64,000 bases of DNA. Source: Nicotiana tabacum (taxonomy: Eukaryota; Streptophyta; Magnoliopsida; Solanales; Solanaceae). Every line of letters begins with the position of its first letter. Positions within the stretch are counted from its first letter, which is position 1. Shown here one piece after another: positions 23,467 to 38,400 of this stretch. A program made the position numbers and the translations under genes. Location of the stretch: contig NC_134102.1 in assembly GCF_000715075.1 (NCBI RefSeq), forward strand, positions 51,097,348 to 51,161,347, read 5' to 3'. Under the pieces are notes generated by a model. It did no database searches and was not told the DNA's origin. It saw only the letters and a list, made by a program, of their open reading frames with translations.

Positions 23467-26400
23467 CTATAAAAGAACTCACATTAGCCGTCAGTTCCAT
23501 CAGATCCTATCATTGGACAAACTATACAAAAGTAATGAGCTTTTATGACATTCATCCATCTATATGATCAATCAACTAGATAGCAAGCAAAAGTCTGACA
23601 CCAACACCATGCTCGATGTATCTACTTCTCCACTACCCTAATTAAACTTTGCATAGGATTTTTTTTCTCTTGGGTGGGTTTGGTGGGGTTTTTTTTTTTT
23701 TTTTTCTTTTGGGGAGGAGGGGGGATGGGGAAGGGGATTTGAGATGTATAAAAATCAACCCTGCCCATCGTATCTGATTTCACTACCTTAATTTCTATAA
23801 TCTTTGAATAGGCTACTGACAACTTCGTTCCAAAACGCAAATTCGGTGAGAAGAGATTAACAAGACATTTTTGACAGTCAGCAAGGAAACCTCAGAAACA
23901 ACTAATTATGCACAAGCAAGCCCAAAACTATTTCACACCAATACCACCAGATTGGATGGCCAATGTTTCACCCCCAATACCCTTTTTATTGTAAAGCTGT
24001 CCTACCACGCACATGTTTGACATCCTCATCTATAGATAGTTGACACCATCAGAATTTCAGTACATTTCAGAGATTCAATGTTCAGCTTCCTTATGGAGCA
24101 GTTTTGCAGAAATAGCTATTGTCATACATTTTTAATGCAAGACGAAGTGACTTCAAATTCAGGAGATTCTCGTAATTAAAGCTGGAAAGGTCTCTATAGA
24201 TCATAGGCACAAAAACAGGAAATTCGAATGTGCCTTCTTTAAGGAGTGGACAAACAATTTGTGAGAGTTTGCTCCCAATAAATAAGATTGTGAGACGACA
24301 TAAAGGAGAAGTCCACTGTTTGTACATCATTGCAGTGGATAAATGTGCATCAATCCTGTGTGCTAGAGTAATTCTTTAAAATAACGAGTGATGCCAGCTA
24401 ACTTAAGAAAATAAGATGACTGGAAGCTGGAAGAAGATAACTTATTAAACTGAACAACTTTCAAAGGCAAGATACTGCAGGAGAAGTTGGGGAGGAAAGA
24501 TAAAGTAAAGGTATTTCAGTGTGAAACACTACTAAAGTCTACTAAGTAATGAGAAGAGTTCATTAGGACCAAGTCACGCTTGGGAGTCTAAAGGGTCTAC
24601 GGAAACTGCTCTTTTGGCTGGTGAATACGGCTGTGAAATTAGTCAGTTCAGTTCAAGCTACTTGGTTCTGTTTGTAATATAGGCAGACTGCTCACCGACC
24701 GAAATCAGTTTGGTTTTCCCCTTTGGTCCTCAATTTAACTTCTAGTGTTTTTTTCCCTTTTGGGCATGAAATTGCAGAAACAAGTTCAGTTCCATTGGAA
24801 GTATTACTTTGGCTGATACACGCTCAATTGCAATGAATTGATGAGAATTTATCTGCATCTTCAATGTGCTTAAATGTGAGTTCAAAATCTTAAAGTCCTT
24901 TGTAGGTACTAAAGGTCACGTATCATGTGGTTTCTTTAACTCAACATATCCAGTCATGAAAATGGTGATAACGATACTGTTATTGAAATCTGAAAAGAAA
25001 GAGTAGGTTTGCACTGCTAAACTTATTCGACAAATTGCTTAGGAACTGTGACATCAAGTTGTTCTGATTGTATACAAATGATCTAAAACTCAATTTCATT
25101 CTTCCTAACTGTTCCCAATTCGCAGGAAATCTATGCTATGTATATATTTCAAATTTTTAGAAGAAAAAAGCCAAAACATGAAATTTCATAAAATCCTGAA
25201 TAAAAAGCTGCCTTAAAGAAATGAAACCTACTAAAAATTGAAAATTTAGGTTAAGTCTGTGTAAAACCCCGTAGATTTGAATCTTCATCATGCTAATTAA
25301 GGGCCAAAGCATGTAATTAAAGTGTTACCAACATTACATGATGCAGGTGATATGATCGAGACATGAATACAAGTGTCTGGAATAGCTTGGAAGGTATTGA
25401 AATTGAAGTAGTGGACTGGCCAAAGGAAACCAAAAATGAAAGTTGAAAAAATGAAATGAAGCATCAAGGGTGTCTCCTGATGGTCTCGCGCTGCGGAACA
25501 CCTGTCCTGCCCATCATCAGAGTCTCATGGTGGCATCAAGACACTAGGGGACCTCATCTAGGAAAATAAATATTGCAACCTCGAACAATACAATTTGGCA
25601 TATCGTAAGCCCAATCGCAAGGGAGGGGCTTCGCCAGGACGATGGCGTCATACCCAAGGAAACTGAACCGTGGCAAGGCAAACACGTGGATGCCCATGCC
25701 TATAAACCGACAGCAGCAGCAGGGGGAGAGAATGAGATGTTGGTTTTTGACTTATGGCTTGGAGTTCAGAGAGAGCTCGGCCAAGGGATTAATTCCCCAT
25801 TTCCATCAAACAAGATTCTCAATTCTCCCCAAGAATTCTTCAAAGTAGAGATTTTCAAGATTTGTCTCCAAGACAATGAATATTGTTGGAAGTTTGAAGC
25901 GTCAAGGGATTGAAAATGAATAAGCTAAGGCTAAGGTAAGTTGAGGCCTAACTTTCTTGAGGCGCTTTCCTCCAAACTACATGATGTATAAAGCTTTCAT
26001 ATGATTTGAATTGCTTTCTCAAAAAAAAAAACATATATGATTTGAATTGTGGACACATGCTTGCCGGAAGTGGGTGTCTGTCGCACTTCAAAAGCATGGT
26101 GCGGCAGACAATTACTTCCCCACAAGCATGGTCGACACATGCTAGAAGCTTTCAAAAAGAGCTATCTAGTTGACTATCGAATTTGTTATGCAAAATCTTT
26201 GAAGTAATTCTATAAAAGTAGCATGATTTACATGATTCATTTTGATCTCAGAATAAAGTATAATCAACGAAATGTGTGTGTATGTGTGTGGAAAATATTA
26301 GGATTTTTATTTAGCAAGAAACGACAAACATCTAACGAGGGGCACAAGAGTGCATCGATCAAGTGTAGAATAGGGGTGTTCGTCGGTCGGTGTGGTATGC

Positions 26401-29400
26401 TATTTAGACATTTCAGTTCGATATTCAGTTTCTTAAAATTCTATACCAATACCATACCTAATTACATTCGGTATGGTTCGGCTTTTGTCCTTTCGGTTTA
26501 TTCGGTCCAGTAATTTCGGTTTATTCGGCTTGAATATTAACTAGTGCATAAAGGCATAGACTGTAGTATTCTTAATTAAAGTACTCAATGAAAACGTTCT
26601 AAACTCACCTGACTGTTGACAAATTCTTTGTCCAAAACCATCAAGTATCAACTAAGAGAAAAAAGGTACATAAAGGAATACATTTGATCATCGAAAATAT
26701 CATGTTACTTGCTTAGAGTTAATTGTTGAAATTAGAGAATACAACAAGGACTAATCAACAACAATACAAGAGTAATGAAGTAAGAAACACCCTAAAACCG
26801 TTGAAACATTACGTTAAACTGCTTGGCAACCTAGAGAGTAAGAATTAGAATATGCTTCCTACCTTGTTTTTCCATTTTCCTAAAGAAGTACATGGGCTTT
26901 ACTGCCAACCTCAACATGAATGCCAAAGAAAAGTATTATCTAACTTAGTATGTTAATCAATAATATATGTAACGCGTATTTAGTATATATTTCGATACGG
27001 TATTGGTATTTCGGTATTATTTTTTTAAATACCAAATATCATACCTAATACCAAATTATTTTAAAAACTTAAACTAAATACCATACCAACTACCAAAATA
27101 CCGAATATAATATACCAAAAATTTCGGTTTCGGTACGGTAATTCAATATTTACCATATTATGCAGAACCCTATTGGGGAGTGTAAGATGTACGCAGCCTT
27201 ACCCCTGCCCTAGAGGTTTCCGATATACCCTCGGCTAAAGAACAAATGAAAAAAGTAACGGCAACGGGTAGTAATAACAACAAGATAAAACAAGAAGACC
27301 AAAATCAAGAAAGCAAGTAAACACCAAGTAGTAATAACAATCTAAGAATAAAGAGATACTATACTAACACTAATGCTATCGAGTTGAGCAGACATACGGA
27401 GAACGCTCCACTACCTACTAACCTAATCCTAAACCGCCACACCCTCCTATCAAGGGTCATGTCCTCAGTAAGCTCCAGCCGCGCCATGTCCCGCCTAATC
27501 ACTTCCCCCAAGGACTTTTTTGGCCTACCTCTACTCCTCACACCCACCAAGGCTAACCTCTCACACCTTCGAACAGGGGCTTCATTGCTTCTCCTCTTAA
27601 CATGCCTGAACCATCTCAACCCCCCCCCCTCCCGCATCTTATCCTCTACGGGGGTCATACCCATCTTGTCCCGAATAACTTCATTCCTGATCCTATCTAA
27701 CCTGGTACGCCCACACATCCATCTCAACATCCTCAAACCAGCTACTTTCATCTTCTAAACATGAGAGTTCTTGACCGGCCAACACTCTACCCCATACAAC
27801 ATAGTCGGTCTAACCACTACTTTGTAGAACTTATCTTTGAGTTTCAGTGGCACATTCTTATCACACAAAACACATGAAGCGAGCCTACACTTCATCCACC
27901 TTGCTCCAATATGATGCGTAACGTCCTCATCAATCTCACCATCACCTTGTATTATTGACCCAAGGTACTTAAAACTTCCTCTCCTGTGAATGACTTGTGT
28001 ATCCAGCCTCACATCCATGTCCGTTTCCTAGGTAGCGTCGCTGAACTTGCACTCCAAGTACTCCGCCTTAATCCTGCTCAGCTTGAAATCTTTAGACTCA
28101 AGAGTCTGTCTCCAAACCCTCAATCTCTCATTAACACCACTCTGCATCTCGTCATATATATAGAGAGAGAGTCACAATAGTACATGGTTAACTTTGTATG
28201 CACTTCTTATCCTCTAAAATACCCCAATAGTACATAGCATAACATATTAACTAACAGGCTTTATTGTCTTTATACCAGAAAAACTAAAACCTCTTTCTCT
28301 GCAGATAACCCCTTCTCTCCCTCTTTTATTTCTATTTTAGAATTTAGAACTTCCCTTCTAGTTCTCTATATTTAATCATTTCTCTAAAAACTCTAAAGGG
28401 CGTCAAGCAAAACAAAGAAGTAAATGATAAACTTAGAACCCCAGAAATAGGAGAAGCCATTTTCAGAACTGTAGCTCAAACATGTAAATTTACCAACTTC
28501 ATACAATGGCTGGCTAATAAAATCCAATTGCAAAATACTTATCACATTTCCGTGTTTGTCTTGGGTGTTGTATGTATGTAGGGACACAGAGTCAATACCT
28601 TGGCAGATTTCTTCTGAGGACGAACTTGAAAAGTTATCATCAATTTTGACTCCCTCTTTTATAATTTTCCAAAACCCAGTTAATTCATGCCATAGTCCAA
28701 AACAGATTGACAAGATTCTAAAACCCAGATCGAGTTTTACTTCTAGAACTCAGAAAATGAAACGCAGTAGAAATCACACAGAAAAATGGGAATTTTTCAA
28801 AATATTGATTAGATACTTCTAGAGAAACTTCTGGTTCCTTCTTACTAAGAAATTTTCGAGATTTTGCTGCATCAAACTTGAGGCTAGGAGTGAATGGCAG
28901 AGATAAAATCGTATATAAAGACTGAAAAAGGTGGAGAAGAAATTGAGAATTTTGGTGAAAGACCAAAAAGCCCCTATTTTAATGAGTTGACAGGTGTATT
29001 GGCAATTAAAGCTCATTTGAGCTTTATTTTTAAACTATTAGACGAGGATTGAACATCATTTTAAAATTTAGACCAAATCTAGACATCCTAATTTTAGATC
29101 TGCTTGTACACACAACTTATGCTCAAGTTAATATCAAGGATATGTTTTCAGGGTGTTTGGACTATAGAAGAGTTGTTTTCGGAAAAAGAACCCAACTGCT
29201 TACTAAAACAAACAAAATAACCACTTGTTCTTCAAAAACAAATGGAAGAAAAAGTGGAAAAGAAAAAAAGACACCTCTTGCTTGAAAAATAGTGGGTCAC
29301 ATTAGGGCACACTATCCACAAAACTGGCTGCTTCTTTTTGTCCCCTTTTTCAGTCTACCAAAATTGAAATTTGGCCCTACTATTTTGTTTCCAACAAATT

Positions 29401-32400
29401 CTTTTTTCTCCCTCGACAAAAGAATATCCAGAAATACATTTAGAGGTCGTTTGGTTCACATATTAGTTATGCAAGTATTATAATGCAAAAAAATTTTATG
29501 TGGTGAATCAAAATGAAGGGATGGTTATACACTGAATAATAATGTAGAGATTGTTTTTTTTGATAATCGTGGTATCCGGGCCAGCTTGCGCGCACCTCGA
29601 CTAATTCCACGGGATACCTGCCACCTCCCACCAGCAACAGGTAACTCTATCCACCAAGGCTTGGATAGATGGGAAGAAATCACCTAGTATTTGCCTCCGC
29701 TGGGATTTGAACCTGAGACCTCATGGTTCTCACCCACTTCATTGACCACTAGGCCACACCCTTGGGTGCGTAGAGATTGTTATGCAATGAATAATAATAC
29801 ACGAAATGTTAAGTAAGGTTATTTACTTTGAGGATGTCCGTATTACAAATACATGTATTCTTGTTTCAAATTATCCCGCATAAAATAATACATAACTTCT
29901 AGCGCAACTTAATGCGGGTATTGTTTTAATACCACAAACCAAAAGCTGCATAAAGTTTACGTGGAGATTATATTTTGTTATACGGCCAACCCAACGCCGC
30001 ATTAGTTAAGCGGGAATTATCTTTCCTAATCCCTCCAAACATACATTGTATTAGTTTATGCGGGATTCAATGCTGGGATTATTTTTCTAATCCCCCCAAC
30101 AAAACGACCCCTTAGTAACATCCAAAGATATAGATTAGGTGACATTACTTTCCAGAATAAACCCAAGCCAGTTCTCCCAAACAGAATCTCCTGAAACTAA
30201 ATTCAATAATTACATTGACTTGCAAAAAAACAAAATCAAAACCCAATTCTCGCACAATTTTTTCTAATCGCAACATTTAAAACTTTCCAAGAGGCTTGAC
30301 GTGATCAGATTTAGAACCACCAAGGAATGAGTTCTATAAAATTAGTAAAAAACGGAAAATTGGGAAGGGAAGAGGGGGGGGGGGCGCCGCCCAACACGCA
30401 ACATGAAGACTTCTTTTAAAGTTGATTTACAATTCAAACTTAGCTTCTGAACCATTACTCCGCTCAATTATGGTCATTTATACGCTCATGCCCTAGTGAC
30501 TTCCTTCTATCAAAGGACACTTGGAACTTGGTAGAACATCAATGGATAATCAATCTAACAAAATGTTTTAGCAACTATTCTCTAGAGCTCATGGAGAGTA
30601 ATGACATTACCACCACTAAGATAGGAATTTGCCAACACGGGGGGGGGGGGGGGGGGGCGCCGCCCAACACGCAACATGAAGACTTCTTTTAAAGTTGATT
30701 TACAATTCAAACTTAGCTTCTGAACCATTACTCCGCTCAATTATGGTCATTTATACGCTCATGCCCTAGTGACTTCCTTCTATCAAAGGACACTTGGAAC
30801 TTGGTAGAACATCAATGGATAATCAATCTAACAAAATGTTTTAGCAACTATTCTCTAGAGCTCATGGAGAGTAATGACATTACCACCATTAAAGATAGGA
30901 ATTTGCCAAATAATTGTTATGATACTTGAGGTAGTGGAGACACTTACATTAGGAACATTGGTGTTAATTACGAGTCTGCTTAATGTGTTTAGGAATTTGT
31001 ATGTTAGTGACTTAGTGTTCAGACAAGTGTGAGATAAAGAGTATTTCTAGTGTTAAATAACCTGATTTGTCTTAAATAACAATGAGTATTAGAATGAAAC
31101 ATGTCTCTAAATAGAGCGGAATGGATACAGAGTACTTGTATTCCGAGCCTAACTAATTTTTATGATTGAGGTATTGTTATTATTGTCACCTAATGTGGCA
31201 CACAACAGGATTGAAGTAATCACTTTCGAGTTTCACTCCAGTTACCATCACGGGCTATCCCAAGATGACAAGGAAGTGAACAGCAACAACAACAACAAAC
31301 CTAGTGGAATCCCTCACAAGTGGGATATGGGGAGGGTAATGTGTACACAGACCTTTTCTCTACCTTATTAAGGTTGAGAGGTTATTTCCGATAGACCCCC
31401 GGCTCAAGAAGAGTGAAAGGAAGCAATAACCAATTAATAGCAACAAGGTAAAAGGCAGCGGAAGCAAATGGCAAAACATATAATAACCAAGAACAAGGAA
31501 TACGAGAAAACAAGACTAGTGGCAACTACTGGTAATAGTGACGACGCACCGTGTAGCAACAAGGAACTAGGAAATACAAGACTAGTGCTAATACTACTAG
31601 TAGGACAAGGAGAAACTCTCGACTACCTGTCAACCCACAATTTTCTGTCGAGGGTCAAGGAAGTGAACAGCATGGCACTTATTTAATAGTCAAACCAACC
31701 TCCTTTTCTATTTATAGCCCATCAGGCATTTGTTAGACTTCGTGAGCAAACCAACCTCTTTTAAGTTTTTGATAACCCCCCCCCCCCCCCCCAAAAAACA
31801 CACACAGTTTCAAACATCCTAGGCATGTGCTTACATACATCAGTTCTCCTCTTCCACAGGAAAAAAAAAAAAAACCTTTGGAAGTGAACTCAAACTATGA
31901 CTCACAGGAAACCAGAGCCATTTACAAGGAGTGAAAGAAGAACTCGCAAATTAAAGAAGCACACAACATAAAATGGGAGCAAGACTGGAGAGGACAAACT
32001 ACAGCAAAAGATAAATTCAGAAAATTGAAAGCATGTGTACCTTGTAAACCTTCATCCTTTGCATACTTCTCACGGACTGTGTCTACAAATATATGATAGG
32101 GTCGCCAACCACTTGGATCTTCATCCATGTTAACATTTTCAGTTCTTTTCTCAACATCTTTCAAGCTGATCACATGAAAGTTGAGTTGATAGTCTGTACC
32201 GTATGATACTTATAATAACAAAATAACATTGAAAGATTAAATGATGACAGGACAGGATTGTCAAGGCCGCTTTCTCAAGGACAACCTTAAAAAATAAAAG
32301 AACACTAAAATGAAAAGGCAATACAATATTCACCATTGACATGTCCAAAAGCAAGAAAACATTTCGTCCGATGAAACAGCTATAGCTGATCATTAGTAAA

Positions 32401-35400
32401 GTTACATTGATTTCTTTGAGACACAATAGAGTCCAAAAGTATCAACCTCCTATATCCTTGATCTCAGACACCAGTAACGCAGTAAGGCTGTAGTTGAGAG
32501 TAAGCAGCAGTCACAGCTAATTTAAGTTCAAGACTGCCCCCAACTTTTTAGCGCAGTAGATCTTGCAAGAAGGTATGCCCTCTTCTTTATAGGTTAAACA
32601 TGGTACAGCCCTACACTTTTCTAGGCTGTTGCTTCCATTTTCATTTTCTTTTTCGCTAACGGACCAGGACAGCTGAAAGTGGGATAGACAGAACAAGGGA
32701 CTCTTCCCAATAAACTCTTCTTCTTCTTTTTTGAGATGGTAACATATCTTCCCAATAAACTCTTTTTTTTTTTTATAAGGTAAATTGTATTAATCAAAAG
32801 GAAGAGAACTCCCGTATACACGAAGTATACCAAAAAGTAGAGAATTTACATCAAAACATGATTCTCTACGAAAGGCGCCCAATCTTCTATACAAGTAGGG
32901 GCTAAATGAGTGCACCAAAAAGCGATCAAAGATAAAAGATTATTCTTAAGATGTGAAAAAGGAGACTCAATATCCTCAAAAGCTCTCCTATTTCTCTCCC
33001 CCCATACTATCCACATGAAAGCTAACGGGGCGAACTTCCACGCCTTTTGCTTTCTTCTTCTACGGAAACCGGCCCAGCTATATAACATTTCCTTTACAGT
33101 GCTTGGCATCACCCATTGAATACCAAAAAGATTCAGGATTGCCCTCCACAAAGCAGAGGACACAGGGCAATGCAACAAAAGGTGATCAACTTCTTCCCCT
33201 GAGCTTTTACACATGTAGCACCAACTAACAAGTGTAATTCCTCTCTTTCGGAGATTTTCAGCAATCAAGATCACTCCCCTCGCCGCTAGCCATGCAAAAA
33301 AGCACACCTTCGTGGGCGCCCTAGGAATCCAGATCGAGGAGTATGGAAAAGTGGTCTCCTCTCTCACCAACATACTCTGGTAAAAGGACTTTACGGTCGC
33401 CACGCAAGCCCCATCTCCAAGAGTCGCAGAATGGTTGGGGCCTGTCTTGCCCATATAGCAGTGCCAACAAATCTTGAAGCTCTGCAATCTCCCAATCTTG
33501 CATGTTCCTTCTGAATGAGAGGTCCCATACTACCCCTTCATGCTCCTTACGAATCTGTTGGACCATCAGTTCCTTCTGGTTTGAAACTCTGAAGACGTGG
33601 GGGAAGGAGACCCTCAGGGTATCCTCTCCACACCACCTATGATTCCAAAAGCTGATTCTCCTTCGTTCTCCCACCCTGTAAGTGATGTTGCCACTAAATG
33701 CTTCCCAATTTTTCATGATGCTCCTCCACATGCCACACCCGAAAGGTGTTGTGATTGCCTTGGTCCTCCAACCCCTCCCGTGGAATCATACTTTTCTACT
33801 ATGACCTCCCTCCATAGAGCATGCTCTTCTACCCCGAATCTCCCCACCCATTTCCCCATTAAAGCTCTGTTAAATACCCTAAGATCTTTCACTCCAAGTC
33901 CACCCCACTCCTTTGGGGAAGTGACTGTCTGCCAATTCACTAGATGAAACTTTCTAGTTCCATCCGCCGCATCCCAAAGAAAGTTCCTTTGAAGTCGCTC
34001 CAGTTTTTCTGTGATGCTCACCGGTGCTTGCAACAGGGATAAGTAATAGGTGGGCATACTCGATAAAGTGCTTTTGATAAGCACTTCCTTACCGCCTTTT
34101 GACAAATACCGTTTCTGCCAGCCTGCTAATCTTTTTTCAACCCGCTCGATCACTGGATTCCAAACTGTAGTATCCTTATATGAAGCGCCCAATGGGAGGC
34201 CCAGATAAGTAGTGGAAAGGGAGCCCACCTTGCATCTGAGAACATAAGACAAGGCATCAATATTAGCAACCTCACCTACCGGGAAAATCTCACACTTGCC
34301 GATGTTGATTTTGAGTCCTGATACTAACTGAAACCACTGTAGGACCTGCTTCAGGTAGTTCAACTGATCCATATCGGCATCACAGAAAATCAGTGTGTCA
34401 TCCGCAAAAAGCAAATGTGAGACTCTTCGGGCACTGAGCACCCCAATCGGAGTTGAGAATCCTCTCAAGAAGGCTCCGCCCACCGCACGATCCATCATTT
34501 TGCTCAGAGCATCCATCACTAGAATGAATAGCATGGGGGATAGGGGTAACCTTGCCTGAGACCCCCGAAGCTGCCAAAGAAACCACACGGGTTACCATTA
34601 ACCAGCATAGAGAATCTGACTGAGGAAATGCAGAACTTGATCCATCCCCTCCATCTTGCCCCAAACCCCATCCGCATCATAATGAAGTCCAGGAACTCCC
34701 AATTGACATGGTCGAAAGCCTTCTCAAGGTCCAACTTGCATAATAAGCCGGGTTCTCTATTTTTCCTTCTGGAGTCTACAAGTTCATTTGCCACCAAAGC
34801 AGCATCCAGGATCTGCCTACCTTCCACAAACGCATTCTGGGAGGACGAAACAGTCATGTCAAGAACCTTCTTAAGTCTGTTGGAAAGCACTTTAGAAATA
34901 ATCTTGTAAATGCTCCCCACGAGACTAATAGGCATGTAGTCTCTGATACAAGATGCACTTTCTTTCTTAGGCACAATAGTAATAAAGGAAGCATTGATAC
35001 TTCTCTCGAAAACACCATTCACATGGAAGTATTCAATGGCTTCCATCAACTCCCCCTTGATGGTGTCCCAAAAGAGCTGAAAGAAAGCCAAGGAGAAACC
35101 ATCAGGCCCGGGGGCCTTATCACCAGCACAACTCGACACAGCCTCGTGCACCTCCTACTCCTCGAAAACCCTTTCTAGCCACTTGTTGTCCCCCTCCCCT
35201 ATATGGTTGAACTCTATTCCCCCCAAAGTCGGCCTCCAACTAACTTCCTCTTCATATAAGTTCTCATAAAACCCTGTTATCGCCCCTTTTACCTCCTCCT
35301 CTCCCTCAATCCTCACCTCATCCACAACTAAGGACTTTATGAAGTTTCTCCTTCGATTTGCAACCGCCACCCTATGGAAAAACTTGGTATTCGAATCCCC

Positions 35401-38400
35401 CTCCTTTAACCAGAGCGCCCTCGATTTTTGCCGCCAACTAGTCTCCTGAGCTATTGCTAACTCGACTATTTCACTCTTAAACCTCCCCCAATCTCGCTTT
35501 CTCAGATTCATCTAACTCCCTCGCCCCTTCCCCTCTTTCTAATTCCCCCAATTCATGCATAAGCTCCCTCATTTTAACCTCTACCCTCCCAAAAACCTCC
35601 TTATTCCACCTAATAATATCTCCCTTAAGCAATTTAAGTTTCTTCGAAAGACGGAAAGAAGGTGTCCCTGATACCTCGTAGCTTGTCCACCATTCTTTCA
35701 CCTTGTCACCGAATCCTGGCACTTTCAACAACATGTTTTCGAATCAGAAGGGAGCACGCACCCCCCCCCTCCCTCTGCATCCATCTAGCAAAATAGGCAA
35801 ATGATCTTAAGTCAGCCTAGGTAAAGGAATCTGCAGCACATTCGGCACCAGCTCATCCCATGAGGGAGATGTCAGGAATCTGTCAAGTCTAGACCTTGAG
35901 TTGGAATCCCCCGCCCTGGCCCAAGTAAACCTTTCCCCTAACAGAGGAAGGTCAATGAGAAAGTGATCATTGATGAAGTCTGAAAACTCCTCCATGGCCC
36001 TCGAAATCAAACTACACCCCAATCTCTCCTCCGAGAATCTAATAGTGTTAAAGTCTCCCCCTAAAACCCATAGAATATCCCATTCCCCTATAATATTGGT
36101 CAATTCCTCCCAGAAAGACACATTGGATCCTTCCCCTACCGGCCCGTACACTCCTCCAAATCCCAACTCCACCCCACTCACTCTATCTTTGACGAGAGCT
36201 GCCAAAGAAAAAACTCCCTTCCTAATCTCTCTCCAAGCTTCTATCATCCCACATAAGCAGAATGCCCCCAGCACTTCCCGCTGCTGGGACCCAGTCATAT
36301 TTCACCCAACTACCTCCCCAGACACTTCTCACAATCGCATCCGACAAAACTTCCATTTTGGTCTCCTGAAAACAAACTAGGTTGGCACCCCACTCCCTAA
36401 CTCCCACTTTGATGATGGCCCTTTTGTTTAGGTCATTCATCCACCTCACATTCCATGAAAGGATCTTAACTTCCATAAGCGACAATAACCCCCATTTCCT
36501 CACCCCCCACCCCTAGCCGAGGTCCATTTCTCCCTGTCACACTCGCCCCTTCTCTGATACACCACTACATCCCCTAAGTTATTTTGCTTAACACCTTTAC
36601 CCAACTCCCTCCCTGCACCATCGTAACGAGATTGTTGCTCAATCTGCCTCAACAGTTCTAACACCCTATCTTCCTTCCCTTCAACAGAAACACCTAGAAA
36701 CTTCCCAAAGTTTAATAGTTTATCCTCCATCCAGAAAGACATATCCCTTCCTCCAATCCGTGACGAAATTGGGCAGGCGTCTTCTATATGTACCCTTTCC
36801 TTGCTACTACCAGAGGAATACAAGACCATAGCATTGCTAGCACTAGGAGTTTTAACCTCTGAAAGGGTCTCACCATTTCCTTGAGGGGCGGCAACCTCTG
36901 AAATTAACACCCCGCTGCTATAGGAATGTCCAGAACCATCAGTAGGGTAGCATGGCGGAAGAGAGCATGGAACCCTTGGCGGCATATTAACTGAAAGTAC
37001 TGGTCCGACACTAACATCAATTGGGGCATGCTCAACAATCTCCCCAGAAGAAGAAGAAACTTTAAGTGTGACCTCAGCACAACTAAGCCCAGGAGCAGGC
37101 GAGGGGTTGATGGAACTGGGTCCATCAGAGGCGAGGGGCCGTGGATTAACAGCACCATCTTTAGCCGGTTCTGCCCCTGCAGCAGCGGCCATCGTAGAGG
37201 GGCACAGGTCACTAGAGCTCGGTGAAGGAGTGCCACTGTGTGAAGCATCATTGGCAGAAGAAGGAGGAACGACTGTTCCCATATGCTTAGGAGTCTTATC
37301 ATGCGCAACTTGAAATAATTTGGGGCCCTTAAGATCAATTCTAATGGAATTGGGAAAAGTTGTTGGGCCCATTTGAGGAGGCTCAGGCCTATACTTGCTG
37401 AAAACTTGCCCGGCCCTATGATAATTAGAAGAGGATCGGCCCATTCTGCCTTTCCAGCCCGCATCACTAACCCATTCACGTCTTCTCCTCCTGTTAAAAT
37501 TTTGTCTTCCTCCCCCAATTTCAAACCTCCCGTCTCTTCTCGATCTAACGTCTGATTCCGGCTTAATCCAGTGATCCGGTGAGCCCTCCCCTCCACTCAG
37601 AGACTGATTTCCCCTCCCCTCCCTTCTATTTGACCTTCTCTTTTTTTCCGTCACTATCACAGGCATAAAGATATGGAGAAATTCAGGGCTCAACCAAACC
37701 CTATAACTCAAGTAGCCATCTTCCACCACAGTAGAGACAGGGATTCTGCCCCCTTTCCTCACCACAATCCTCACTCGCGAGAGATCGTGTAAACTGCAAG
37801 TGACATCAATAAAACCCCCACAGATTTCCCCTATCTTCTTGAATAGGTCAAGACACCAAAGATGCACCGGGAGGCCCACCATGTTGACCACCAATGTTTC
37901 GCCAGTGAAGCGAGGGTCAAGACACCCATCATGCTCCACCCATCTGTCTAGATTTAAGAAGTTCCCATCGAACCACATGTTTCCTCTGACAAGAATTTCT
38001 GAAGCTTGAGACTTGTCAACAAAACGAAAGAGATATTGAGTATCCCCCAGTTGCAATATTTTCAGCCCGTCCTTGACGTTCCATGCCTCTGCTGCCCAGT
38101 TCCTAACAGCCTCTAGAGAACCAACCCATTTGGAGAAAGACCCAATGAGACTAGATTCCAAGAAACCCTTGCGCCTGAGAGTGCTCCTCGGACAGCGAGA
38201 AGTGCGGCTCCTGTCCTACGTCAAGCTTTCGATGGCATCTTTCCCCCAAGTTCTAGGGCTGGCCAAGAGACAGCTTTGATAAAAGACATGTTTTCCAATT
38301 TTCTAGATTCTAGAGAGAAGAAAGAGCTCTTTGTACAATCCATCATATTCTAAATGCGGCTGTCCCAAAAAAGCTGTCCCGAAAAAGCCTTAATAGTTGG

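Noticed and set aside
29680..29765. tRNA gene
   Set aside because: Box A and box B are present, but no cloverleaf can be closed and the sequence continues into a SINE body with A tail and target duplication.
37028..37313. Plus-strand open frames in GC-richer DNA at 37.0-37.3 kb
   Set aside because: They are shadows of the LINE ORF1 Ser/Pro-rich tail on the minus strand.
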